Shown here one piece after another: positions 1-7,635 of a stretch of DNA of 17,655 bases (positions are counted from its first letter, which is position 1; every line of letters starts with the position of its first letter). This DNA is from an uncultured Actinomyces sp. (GTDB lineage: Bacteria > Actinomycetota > Actinomycetes > Actinomycetales > Actinomycetaceae), in NCBI GenBank assembly GCA_900541895.1, contig UWSI01000033.1, positions 1 through 17,655 on the forward strand. The letters run 5' to 3'. Below the pieces are notes generated by a model. It ran no database searches and was not told the origin of the DNA. It saw only the letters and a program-made list of their open reading frames with translations. The position numbers and the translations under genes are program-made.

Positions 1-22
1 GGCCCCGATTTTCATCGGGGCC
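1..22 (-). terminator. Hairpin terminator downstream of the surface protein gene
   Basis: A perfect 9-bp GC-rich inverted repeat (GGCCCCGAT / ATCGGGGCC) closes a TTTC tetraloop. It lies 43 bases past the stop codon of the minus-strand surface protein gene, which fits an intrinsic terminator for that gene. The U-tract on the minus strand would fall outside the window, so it cannot be confirmed. The symmetry could also serve a plus-strand gene converging from the left. Confidence 0.75.
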
Positions 23-64
23 CGGCCTGTGCTTTGCGCTTAGAAGCGCATTCGCGTTATGCGA

Positions 65-3000
65 TCAGTCGCGGCGCTTGCGAGCGGCACCGAGAGTCCC
101 AACGCCTGCTGCCAGCAGCATGGCGGTGAGGATTGCGATCCACTGCGCATCCGAACCGGTCTTCGCCAGGATCGACTTCACGGGCTGCGAAGGTGACGGG
201 GCGGCTGGGATCAGCGTGAGCGGGAAGTCCATATCAAGGTTGACTTCGCCCTCTGCCACGGTGACATCCTTGGAGGTTGCCACTGCCTCGTAACCGGAGG
301 GAACCTCAATCGATACACTGTAGGTGCCGGGGAGGACTCCCTCGAAGCGGTAGTTACCGTTTGCGTCGGTCGTCGTGCGAGCAACTTCGTTGCCAGATGC
401 ATCCTTGAGGATGACGGTCACGCCGGGGACACCGGGTTCACCGTTGTCAACACCGTTGTGGTCCTGATCGTTCCACACGCGGTCGCCGATGGTCGCTGGC
501 TTCACGAAGCCGAAGTCAACGCCCTGGACCGAAGAGTCACCGATGGTCACCGATGCCTCGGTCGCGTTGCGACCGTTGTAGGCCTGCGTGTTGGTCAGAC
601 CAGCCAGATCACCGGTGGTGGGATCAACGATCGACACCTTGTAGTTGCCGGGGGCAAGACCGGTGAACTGGTAGTTACCGTTTTCGTCCGTCATCGTGGT
701 CACGGGGTTGCCATCCTTATCCAGGATGGGGTTGCCGTTTCCATCGAGCAGGGCAATGGTGCGTCCTGCGAATCGAGCTTCGGTGTCGCTCTTCGAGTAG
801 CTGGCATCGGAGTCGCGGTAGAGCGTTCCTCCGAGGTTGTAGCCACCCTTGAAGGATGCCGAGGACTCGTTATTCGTCGGGTTATCACCGTACTGATCCT
901 GGTGCGTGATCGTTGCGACGTTCGTGATCAGCGAGCCAACGCCCTCACCGGTGATACGCACGGTGATGGTGATGGTCTTGACCTCGTCCTTCGCAATGGT
1001 CAGGTTCGACAGATCCCACTTACCGGTCTCTGCGTTGTAAGAGCCATCGCCCTGAGCGGACACGAAGGTGACGCCTGCAGGCAGCTTATCGGAAGCGGTC
1101 ACACCGGTTGCCACGCTCGGACCATTGTTGGTCAGAGTGAGGGTGTAGGTGATTTCCTTTCCGGGTGCGAAATCGAAGGTGCCCTGCTCCTCTGCCGAGG
1201 GAGTGGTGATCGCCTTCTTAATCGCGGTGTCTGCTGCTGCAGTGAATGCCCAGTCCTGGTCCTCGTTGGTCATCGAGGTCGGGGTCAGGGTGACCTTAGA
1301 GCTCAGGGAGAGGTTTTGGTTCTCCGAGGCCTTTACGTCGCCCGAAGGTGCGTGGCTCTGAGCGGTGCACTCGGGGCAAGCTGTTGCCAGCGAGTCCTTA
1401 TCGACGGTGACTGTGTAGTCTCCGGGGGCCAGATTCTTGAAGGAGTACTTGCCGTTCTCATCGGTTGTCGTCGTGAGAGTCTTCTGAACTCCTGCAGGAG
1501 TCGTGTAGGTCAGTGTGACCTTCACTCCAGCAAGCGGCTTGTCTGCGCCAGAGGGAGCAGAACCACCGTTGTTGTCGACATCCCAGAAGATCGTGTCACC
1601 GATCTTTCCGTCTGCAACGAGGCCGAAGTCGACGGTCTCATCGTTCTGCCCCTCGGTGAGCGTCACGTTGCTCTCGGCACCGTTGGAATCCTTCTCGCCA
1701 TCCGCAGCCGCGTAGGACTTGGTTGCGGAGTAGCCGGCGGGAGGAGTGAAGGTGACCTTGTAGCTTTCCTCGCCCGCGTTCGCGACGATCCGATCGACGT
1801 TCGGCATCAGGTTGGTGAACTCGTACTTGCCGTTGACGTCCGTGGTCACCGGCTTGACGGGGTTGCCGTCCAGGTCGATGACCGGGTTGCCAGCACCGTC
1901 GGTCAGAGTGACGGTGACGCCGGCAACGCCATACTCGTCGGCATCCTGGATGCCGTCCTTGTTGGCGTCGAACCACACGTAGTCACCCAGTGATGCAGGC
2001 TTGACGAATCCAAAATCAACCTTCGAAACGTTGGCGTTCGAGGTAGTCAGAGAAATCGTCGGGGTCGTGAGCTTCCCCTTGCCTGCCTCGCTGCGCTTGG
2101 TCGAGGTCTGGTAGCCGTAGGTCTGCGTGTAATCGGACAGCGATGCGTTCTCTCCGTCAATGGTGGCGTGGTCGGGAACGACCTCAACCTTGTAGTCGCC
2201 CAAAGGCAGGCGGTTGAAGGTGTAGTTGCCATTGGCGTCGGTAGTCGCGGTGATGTCAGCGCCAGAGGAATCCTTAACGGGGTTGCCGTTAGCATCCAGC
2301 AGGCGGACAGTCACGCCTTCGAAAGGCTTGTCGATTCCGGGATCATTCACCCAAGTGGCATCCGTGTCGTTGTAGATGGTACCCGAAATGGAGCCGCCCA
2401 CGGTGAAGGAAGCACTCGAGGTGTTGTTCGAAGGATCTGAATCCTTCTGATCGTATTCACCCAGAGTTGCCGTGTTCGTGATGGTCCTGCCCTCGGTGTA
2501 GGGGTTGACCTTCACCAGAACGTAGAGCGTCTGGGTTCCGTTCACCGCAAGGTTTGTATCCAACTGGCCGGAGGGCATTGCCTCCCAGTCAGTGTCCAAA
2601 TTCGCGAAATCCGGGTTCGAACTGTGCTGTACGCCGACGCAGGGAGTGGTTGCATCAGTCTGGCACAGGCGGACCTGCGAGGAGATAAATTCGATTCCCT
2701 GCGGAAGGACATCCTTAATCTTCATGCCAGAGGCGACAGCCGGTCCCTTGTTATTCAAGGTGATCGTGTACAGCATGTAATCGCCGGGCATAACCGGGTC
2801 AGACGACTCGATTGTTTCCGGGATTCCATTTGCATCCATGACCGGTTGATCACCGTTCACCTTAACGCGAGCAACCTTCTTGGTGACCGACACGTCAGTG
2901 GAGACGTTGATGCCAACCTTGGGTGCTTCGTTCGGCTGCAGGTAGGAGACCTTACCGTTTTCGGTCACACCGCCAGCCATTGCAACGGAGTTCCAAGCGA

Positions 3001-5977
3001 TCAGGTTCGCGTTGACCGGAGAGGTCATGGTTGCCACGAACTGGATCTTTTCGCCGACCTCAATATCGCGGTTCATAACCAAGCGGAAGCCCTTAATGGT
3101 CTTCAGGTCAGACGGCGCGGGACCCCAAGCATTGGGCGTACATCCCGCAGGACCATCGTTCATTGCGCCACCGACGCTCATCACTTCACCACGGCAGGGG
3201 TTATCAACCGTCGTGTACTGGATTGTGATATCCGAGGCGGGAACCTCGGTGGTCACGGGATCCTGACCCGACTTCTCCTTGATCGACTGGAAGGTCCAGT
3301 TGGTCGAGTTCAGGTGAGGCTGCCAAGAGGAGCCGCGTGCCTGAGAAGAGGCAGGGCCAACGCCCACGTCACCCGGGTGGGGGAGGATGTCATAGGCGAC
3401 AACCTTCGTCAGGGGAGTGTTGCCAGTGTTTGAAATGGTGAAACGGTATGCGCCATCCGAACCCGGATCGATCTTTGCGATCTCTCCGGCAGGAACGAAG
3501 TCAGCATCCTTATTGCCCTTGACTTCCTTCGTGATGTTCATTGCGGGGGTGATCGCAACGTTGAAGTTGGCATTGGAGGAACAGAGGTAATCCTCAGTTG
3601 AACCATTACCGTTGACGTCGAAGGTGTCTTTGTCGCGACCGCTGAGGCAGTAGTTCGCATTGCGCAGGCTCTTGTCTACAGCAATGTCCTTGGCACCGTC
3701 ACCGGGCATGTAGGTCATTGCCTGGTTCACGGTTTGTCCAGCGGGTGCGGAACTCTTCACGGTCGTGTCGAAACTCGTGTAAAGCGATCCCTCAACCGGG
3801 TCGGGGACGATCATGCGGAGCAGGGTGCGTCCCGTACCGTTGTAGTTCTTCGTGATCTCGATCTGGACCTTGCTGAGGTCGTACTTGCTTCCATCAGGGT
3901 TGGTTAGAGGTGAACCAGAATTGAGGCTGACTGAAGAGGCATCGTCGATGTCGAAGCCTTCAGGAAGAAGATCTGCAATGGTAAACGGTGTGGGCGTACC
4001 ACCTTGAGCAGTGGTACGAACAGAGCCATTGACGCCGAAAGATGCTTTCTTTCCGACGACTACGGGATTCGTCCTGACAACCTTGAATACTCCCACTCCG
4101 GGGAGGTCGTCGCGCACGCGCATCCAGGAGCACAAGTCATCGCTGGAAGCGAGGACTGCACCGGTGTCCTTATCCGTCAGAGTGCCGGTTGCACAGTTCT
4201 GGAAGCGGACGTAGTCGGGAGAAGCGACATAGTTGAAGTACTTCTCAGGCGGGAGGACCGGGTTGTAGTGGCTGGCGAAATCCGAGGGCTCTTCCTTGGG
4301 GAGGGACGAGGAGATCGTGCCTTGGAACCAGATAGATGCGGTGGTCTGAGGGGCAACATCGCTATCGATGGTGAAGCGGGTGATCCATTCGCCATCGGGA
4401 AGGGTGATGTCAGCCGTCTGGGTGTAGTTGGCGACAACGTGATTACCCTTATTGGTCCAGTATTCGAAAGTCCAGCCGCCCTTATCTTCGTAGCCAGACT
4501 TGCCGAAGATGTTGAAGCGGTAAGGGCTCACCATGGTCGGTTGATCACAGTTGCCACCCGCAGCCTTTGCGTCCTGAGTAGACCAGGTGCACGGCAGGGT
4601 GTCATCGAAGTGAACGTGTGTCGTCGTATTGCCGGTGTTGGCAGCGCCGAAACGCCATTGAGTGAGGCCCTTACGAACTTGGTACTGGTTGTCGTTACCA
4701 GTCTTAATAACACGACCTCCAGGCTTACGAACTGCAAAACCGTGGGTGATTTCAGAGCTCTTCGTCATGACGGTTGTGGGGTCATTTTGAACCGCAGCCG
4801 TGATGGTGGCCTTATTTGTGACCGTGTCGGCCGTCGTTACCGAACCTTCGGGGTATTTCACGGTAACGAGGGACTCGATGGGGTTTTGCCATGCCCACTT
4901 GTCATAGGACCAAGTAACAGTGTGGGTTGCCGGATCGTAAACGCCGCCGTTGGTAGCGGAGACGAATACTGCCTTTGCAGGAAGAGGATCGACGACCTTA
5001 ATGTCCTGGACCTGCACGAAGCCGGTGGCGTTGACGCCATTCTTCAGTGAGGAACCATTCCAACGGATACCAACCTTATTGGGGTTGGTTTGGTCGATCT
5101 GCTGGTAGCCGTAACGCAGCTTATAGGTCGTTTCACCGCCGACAGCAGGGTAGCCATTCGGGTTTGTCGAACCGCTCTTCTCGATGGCGATATCGGTGTT
5201 CGCGGTCCACTTGGTGGTCTTTGAGTCATCGATAGAGTCAGCGTTGGTAGCCGTGAAGTTCACCTGTTGGGTGGTCGTTGAGTTGTTCGGCGCATCGTTG
5301 CCGTCGTAGTTCCAGGTGATCTGGATACGGTCGGAAGTTCCTGCGGGGATCGACTTCTGCAAGGGGAAGACGAGTTTCTTCATCCTCGGGTTGCCCGCCA
5401 CAATGCTCTGCTCGGTGCGCAGAACCGTTGAACCTGTCACGGCGACTGCAGTGTAGAGCTTGTCTGTCAGCGCCGTACCCGCAGGGGTAACGGGTGCAGG
5501 AAGCAGCACTTCAATGCTTGCGCCTTCACAGGGGGTAGTCACCGACGAACATGCGTAGTTAATCGTCGTGATCTGCTTGTCGCGAATCGCAAGGGTGGGA
5601 CTGTCGTTCGTGACCGTCATTGCAAGGGTTGCCGGCTTCGAGCTGGTCGCACGTGCGCGACGTGAACGAGGCTGGTTTGCCTCTGCAGAGGTATTTGCGT
5701 CCTGAGCGGAGGTATCCGAGGTGTTTGCCTCGGTTCCGCCTGCTACAGGGGTCTGTGAGTTGGAGGCTGCCGTCTGCTCGGATGCGGAGGTGCTAGCGTC
5801 GCTAGCGTTCTCCGTTCCTGAGGCCGAGGCCGCCTGGGTGGTTTCGCTTGCGCTGTTGTTGTCTGCCGCGACACTACCGTTAAACGGAGTGAAGGAAGTC
5901 AACAGAAGCGAGGCTGCTGCGAGAGTTGCAACACCCGCCGCTCGCGCGCGCGTTTTTAAAAGTTTGGGATGTGACAT
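65..5977 (-). CDS. Giant sortase-anchored surface protein with DUF11 and SdrD_B-like repeats (1970 aa)
   Basis: This is a secreted wall-anchored protein, probably an adhesin. Residues 1-38 form a signal peptide (basic KTRAR, hydrophobic core, cleavage near SVAA). Residues about 39-115 are a Ser/Thr/Ala-rich linker ending in a basic RSRRARA patch. Residues about 116-1025 are a large beta-rich region with several DUF11-like units. Clearer DUF11 units lie at about 1028-1194 and 1581-1710. SdrD_B-like (Cna-B-type) units begin at about 1196, 1330, 1459, 1713 and 1828, each with the pattern GDxVWxDxxxDG, DxNGxYxFxxLxPGxY and a closing VDFGFV/L. The C-terminus carries the sorting signal LAKTG (1937-1941), a hydrophobic helix and the tail ARKRRD. 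The LAxTG form departs from LPxTG. The start ATG has a GAGAAAG ribosome site 6-12 bases upstream. No sortase gene is in the window. The ligand cannot be told from sequence. Confidence 0.92.
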   Translation of the reverse strand: MSHPKLLKTRARAAGVATLAAASLLLTSFTPFNGSVAADNNSASETTQAASASGTENASDASTSASEQTAASNSQTPVAGGTEANTSDTSAQDANTSAEANQPRSRRARATSSKPATLAMTVTNDSPTLAIRDKQITTINYACSSVTTPCEGASIEVLLPAPVTPAGTALTDKLYTAVAVTGSTVLRTEQSIVAGNPRMKKLVFPLQKSIPAGTSDRIQITWNYDGNDAPNNSTTTQQVNFTATNADSIDDSKTTKWTANTDIAIEKSGSTNPNGYPAVGGETTYKLRYGYQQIDQTNPNKVGIRWNGSSLKNGVNATGFVQVQDIKVVDPLPAKAVFVSATNGGVYDPATHTVTWSYDKWAWQNPIESLVTVKYPEGSVTTADTVTNKATITAAVQNDPTTVMTKSSEITHGFAVRKPGGRVIKTGNDNQYQVRKGLTQWRFGAANTGNTTTHVHFDDTLPCTWSTQDAKAAGGNCDQPTMVSPYRFNIFGKSGYEDKGGWTFEYWTNKGNHVVANYTQTADITLPDGEWITRFTIDSDVAPQTTASIWFQGTISSSLPKEEPSDFASHYNPVLPPEKYFNYVASPDYVRFQNCATGTLTDKDTGAVLASSDDLCSWMRVRDDLPGVGVFKVVRTNPVVVGKKASFGVNGSVRTTAQGGTPTPFTIADLLPEGFDIDDASSVSLNSGSPLTNPDGSKYDLSKVQIEITKNYNGTGRTLLRMIVPDPVEGSLYTSFDTTVKSSAPAGQTVNQAMTYMPGDGAKDIAVDKSLRNANYCLSGRDKDTFDVNGNGSTEDYLCSSNANFNVAITPAMNITKEVKGNKDADFVPAGEIAKIDPGSDGAYRFTISNTGNTPLTKVVAYDILPHPGDVGVGPASSQARGSSWQPHLNSTNWTFQSIKEKSGQDPVTTEVPASDITIQYTTVDNPCRGEVMSVGGAMNDGPAGCTPNAWGPAPSDLKTIKGFRLVMNRDIEVGEKIQFVATMTSPVNANLIAWNSVAMAGGVTENGKVSYLQPNEAPKVGINVSTDVSVTKKVARVKVNGDQPVMDANGIPETIESSDPVMPGDYMLYTITLNNKGPAVASGMKIKDVLPQGIEFISSQVRLCQTDATTPCVGVQHSSNPDFANLDTDWEAMPSGQLDTNLAVNGTQTLYVLVKVNPYTEGRTITNTATLGEYDQKDSDPSNNTSSASFTVGGSISGTIYNDTDATWVNDPGIDKPFEGVTVRLLDANGNPVKDSSGADITATTDANGNYTFNRLPLGDYKVEVVPDHATIDGENASLSDYTQTYGYQTSTKRSEAGKGKLTTPTISLTTSNANVSKVDFGFVKPASLGDYVWFDANKDGIQDADEYGVAGVTVTLTDGAGNPVIDLDGNPVKPVTTDVNGKYEFTNLMPNVDRIVANAGEESYKVTFTPPAGYSATKSYAAADGEKDSNGAESNVTLTEGQNDETVDFGLVADGKIGDTIFWDVDNNGGSAPSGADKPLAGVKVTLTYTTPAGVQKTLTTTTDENGKYSFKNLAPGDYTVTVDKDSLATACPECTAQSHAPSGDVKASENQNLSLSSKVTLTPTSMTNEDQDWAFTAAADTAIKKAITTPSAEEQGTFDFAPGKEITYTLTLTNNGPSVATGVTASDKLPAGVTFVSAQGDGSYNAETGKWDLSNLTIAKDEVKTITITVRITGEGVGSLITNVATITHQDQYGDNPTNNESSASFKGGYNLGGTLYRDSDASYSKSDTEARFAGRTIALLDGNGNPILDKDGNPVTTMTDENGNYQFTGLAPGNYKVSIVDPTTGDLAGLTNTQAYNGRNATEASVTIGDSSVQGVDFGFVKPATIGDRVWNDQDHNGVDNGEPGVPGVTVILKDASGNEVARTTTDANGNYRFEGVLPGTYSVSIEVPSGYEAVATSKDVTVAEGEVNLDMDFPLTLIPAAPSPSQPVKSILAKTGSDAQWIAILTAMLLAAGVGTLGAARKRRD

Positions 5978-6001
5978 CGAAAATCTTTCTCAATCGCACA
6001 A

Positions 6002-6007
6002 TTTATA
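6002..6007 (-). promoter_or_regulatory. Candidate -10 element of the surface protein gene
   Basis: On the minus strand this reads TATAAA, 24 bases before the start codon at 5977. That leaves a short leader containing the GAGAAAG ribosome site. No convincing -35 hexamer is seen at 16-18 bases upstream, so the promoter may depend on an activator. The AT-rich repeats at 6060-6112 lie upstream of it. Confidence 0.4.
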
Positions 6008-6059
6008 GGGATTCAGTATCTAATCTACAGTTCGAAGAATCGCTGGGCAATTGCTTGTG

Positions 6060-6112
6060 GAAATAGTCATTTCAAACTATTTCTTTCAAAAAAGTGGTTG
6101 ACTAATAGTCAT
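6060..6112. promoter_or_regulatory. AT-rich repeat cluster upstream of the surface protein gene (possible operator)
   Basis: GAAATAGT (6060-6067) and ACTATTTC (6076-6083) form an 8-bp inverted repeat with an 8-base spacer. A second palindrome, GACTAATAGTC, is at 6100-6110. The 9-mer AATAGTCAT occurs at 6062-6070 and again at 6104-6112, exactly 42 bases apart, about four helical turns. Such phased repeats upstream of a promoter suggest binding by a regulator. Chance in an AT-rich spacer is not excluded. Confidence 0.35.
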
Positions 6113-6139
6113 CTGTATGCTGCATGTTCTGGGTATAAC

Positions 6140-6174
6140 GAAGCCCCGCGATTCCAAAGGAACCGCGGGGCTGT
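6140..6174. repeat. 35-bp direct repeat, left copy
   Basis: This is an exact copy of 7270-7304 in the same orientation, 1130 bases away. The identity covers the whole hairpin plus a few flanking bases and stops sharply on both sides. The two copies bracket a single low-GC gene (6243-7010). This is consistent with duplication of the tRNA terminator on insertion, or with a dispersed terminator element. Confidence 0.85.
6142..6172 (-). terminator. Terminator hairpin, left copy of a duplicated element
   Basis: Nine base pairs (AGCCCCGCG / CGCGGGGCT), an A-C mismatch, four more pairs and an AAA triloop form a strong hairpin. It lies 70 bases past the stop of the minus-strand gene 6243-7010, followed on that strand by the T-rich TTCGTTATA. 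The 35 bases 6140-6174 are identical to 7270-7304, where the element ends tRNA-Ser(GCT). Confidence 0.75.
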
Positions 6175-6242
6175 ATGAAGTCTAACCGATTACCTGGCGT
6201 CACCATTGAAAAGGTGAGCGTAATAATGAGGTGTGGCTAGGC

Positions 6243-7010
6243 TTAGTTTCGAGCATCGCGTACGAACTTTTGCAAGGCTGCAATATGTGCGCTGCTTGCC
6301 GGGGTGTTTGGCTGGTTCATTGTCCACGTATTCCCGCCGTTGGAAACTACAAGTGCAAGTGCTGTGCCGCCGTCGGGAGTAGAAATCGTCTGAGATGAGA
6401 TGCTCACATCCTTTGCTGGCCACTGGTAACTTGCGATCTGCTCGCGATACGAGTGACGGAGGTCGAAAACGATTTCACTGCCGTAGAGCCAGCCTTTGAC
6501 TGAATACAATGCGCACATTCGAAAAGTAGAGAAAAGACGGGCATCTGGATCTGTTGTATCACGATCTGATGTGTTCCCCCAGACTGTTCTCTGTGATGAG
6601 TTATTGGGGTCGGGTAGTTCATATTCAGCTGCGGCAAACGAGAAAAATGGAGCAACGTCGTTATCCTCAGAATCGCCTTTGGCTGCTAGATCGATTGATT
6701 GTTCCGTTCTAATGGTCTCATCGACCTCGGCGTGGAATGTTTGCACAATTTTTTTGAATGTTTCTTGGTCTTGCCAATGTAGGTATACGCATGTGCCGCA
6801 ACCAATGGCAGTGAGCACCGTGAGACCAAGGCATAGCCCTTGGAATGACTCTGAGAATAAGCCAGCTACAAGCGTTAGCAAGAACAGGACACCACTTGTT
6901 TTTGCGAGAGGGGTGATGAAGTGCTTCCACGGTTTGAATTTGAATGTGTAGTAGTCGAATATTGACCGATAGTTAATGGTCGATCTTTCGTAGTGGTTCT
7001 GTGCGCTCAT
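6243..7010 (-). CDS. Hypothetical membrane protein with two N-terminal helices (255 aa)
   Basis: I do not recognise this family. Visible are a charged N-terminus (1-30), two transmembrane segments at about 36-52 and 56-77, and a soluble region of about 175 residues. That region has an acidic stretch (DSEDND, 113-118) and a C-terminal beta-rich part ending in a short helix (AALQKFVRDARN). ATG 7010 is the first possible start after an in-frame stop, but no Shine-Dalgarno sequence precedes it, so translation may be weak or leaderless. A sampled 60-base line of this gene has about 47% GC, against about 62% in a sampled line of pgm. It lies between two copies of a terminator repeat, suggesting acquisition as a cargo gene. 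Confidence 0.65.
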   Translation of the reverse strand: MSAQNHYERSTINYRSIFDYYTFKFKPWKHFITPLAKTSGVLFLLTLVAGLFSESFQGLCLGLTVLTAIGCGTCVYLHWQDQETFKKIVQTFHAEVDETIRTEQSIDLAAKGDSEDNDVAPFFSFAAAEYELPDPNNSSQRTVWGNTSDRDTTDPDARLFSTFRMCALYSVKGWLYGSEIVFDLRHSYREQIASYQWPAKDVSISSQTISTPDGGTALALVVSNGGNTWTMNQPNTPASSAHIAALQKFVRDARN

Positions 7011-7269
7011 CGGATGTTGGGCTTTCGTAGTGGGTGTTGATGGGGGCGTGAAGGCTGATCGGAAATACGTAAAACCCTAGGCCCGCAGCTTGGATTCTAT
7101 CAGTTAAAAGTACAAAAGTGGATGTTCCATGGATGCTCTTAGGTGCTGCATCTGGATTTCGTGCCGCACCTTTTAGGAGCTTGTCTTGGTCCACATTGGG
7201 ATAAGACGGTTAGTGCAACCGGTTGGGTTTGGATGCTAGTGGGTCAGAGACCTGCTCAGAAAATGTGAT
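7011..7269. other. Intergenic stretch upstream of the hypothetical membrane protein
   Basis: This is a low-GC spacer between the membrane protein start and the right-hand repeat copy. A 73-codon reading frame crosses it on the minus strand (6973-7194), but it lacks a ribosome site and overlaps the downstream gene's start. I see no RNA gene, clear promoter or second gene here. Confidence 0.5.
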
Positions 7270-7304
7270 GAAGCCCCGCGATTCCAAAGGAACCGCGGGG
7301 CTGT
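7270..7304. repeat. 35-bp direct repeat, right copy
   Basis: Identical to 6140-6174. This copy lies just behind the tRNA-Ser(GCT) gene and contains its terminator, so it is likely the original location. Confidence 0.85.
7272..7302 (-). terminator. Terminator of tRNA-Ser(GCT), right copy of the duplicated hairpin
   Basis: The hairpin begins 5 bases after the tRNA 3' end at 7308, on the minus strand. It has a 9-bp GC stem, a mismatch, a 4-bp upper stem and an AAA loop, followed by TTCATCACATTTT. The position and the T-rich tail fit an intrinsic terminator of the tRNA transcript. Confidence 0.85.
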
Positions 7305-7307
7305 TTG

Positions 7308-7396
7308 CGGAGACGGCGGGATTTGAACCCGCGAGGGGCGTGAACCCCTACCTCCTTAGCAGGGAGGCGCACTCGACCGGACTATGCGACGTCTCC
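7308..7396 (-). tRNA. tRNA-Ser (anticodon GCT)
   Basis: An 89-base type II tRNA. The acceptor stem GGAGACG/CGTCTCC carries discriminator G. The anticodon stem CCTCC/GGAGG encloses loop CTGCTAA, giving anticodon GCT, which reads AGC/AGU. A long variable arm and a T arm with GGTTCAAATCC are present. CCA is not encoded. A possible -10 (TAGAGT on the minus strand, 7407-7412) lies 10 bases before the 5' end. Confidence 0.95.
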
Positions 7397-7472
7397 AGTG
7401 CCGACTACTCTAAGGCATTTTCCCTTCGCGTGCGAAATGCGCGCGCTGGGAAGCTCAGTATCGTCGGTACAG

Positions 7473-7559
7473 CGGAGGGCAAGGGATTCGAACCCCTGGT
7501 GCCATTGCTGACACAACGGTTTTCAAGACCGTCACCTTCGGCCACTCGGTCAGCCCTCC
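7473..7559 (-). tRNA. tRNA-Ser (anticodon TGA)
   Basis: An 87-base type II tRNA. The acceptor stem GGAGGGC/GCCCTCC carries discriminator G. The anticodon stem ACGGT/ACCGT encloses loop CTTGAAA, giving anticodon TGA, which reads UCA and other UCN codons. The variable arm is long, and the T arm contains GGTTCGAATCC. CCA is not encoded. It lies 76 bases upstream of tRNA-Ser(GCT) on the same strand, so the two may be cotranscribed. Confidence 0.95.
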
Positions 7560-7569
7560 AGACCCGCCA

Positions 7570-7575
7570 ATCATA
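7570..7575 (-). promoter_or_regulatory. Candidate -10 of tRNA-Ser(TGA)
   Basis: The minus strand reads TATGAT 10 bases before the tRNA 5' end, the expected distance for a tRNA promoter. The -35 region is unconvincing. An AT-rich inverted repeat (GCATATT/AATATGC, 7594-7617) lies just upstream, but it has no U-tract and is not a clear terminator for the gene ending at 7636. Confidence 0.35.
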
Positions 7576-7635
7576 GCGGATCTTGATCTGTTCGCATATT
7601 CGTCTTTCCAAATATGCTCTCGATCCCTTTATTTC

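Noticed and set aside
458..1993. 511-codon plus-strand reading frame inside the surface protein gene
   Set aside because: It is antisense to repeated SdrD_B and DUF11 units. Its repetitive Val/Gly/Arg composition simply mirrors those repeats.
4004..5050. 348-codon plus-strand reading frame inside the surface protein gene
   Set aside because: It is a shadow of the minus-strand gene, with no motif and no supporting operon context.
6973..7194. 73-codon minus-strand frame upstream of the hypothetical membrane protein
   Set aside because: It has no ribosome site and no recognisable sequence pattern, and it overlaps the start of the 255-aa gene by 38 bases.
7415..7440. Imperfect hairpin GCATTT/AAATGC between the two tRNA genes
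   Set aside because: Only six pairs with a 14-base loop and no T-rich tail, so there is no good case for a terminator.
7594..7617. AT-rich inverted repeat GCATATT/AATATGC as terminator of the AGE-like gene
   Set aside because: The stem is weak and not followed by a U-tract on the minus strand. It more likely lies in the tRNA-Ser(TGA) promoter region.
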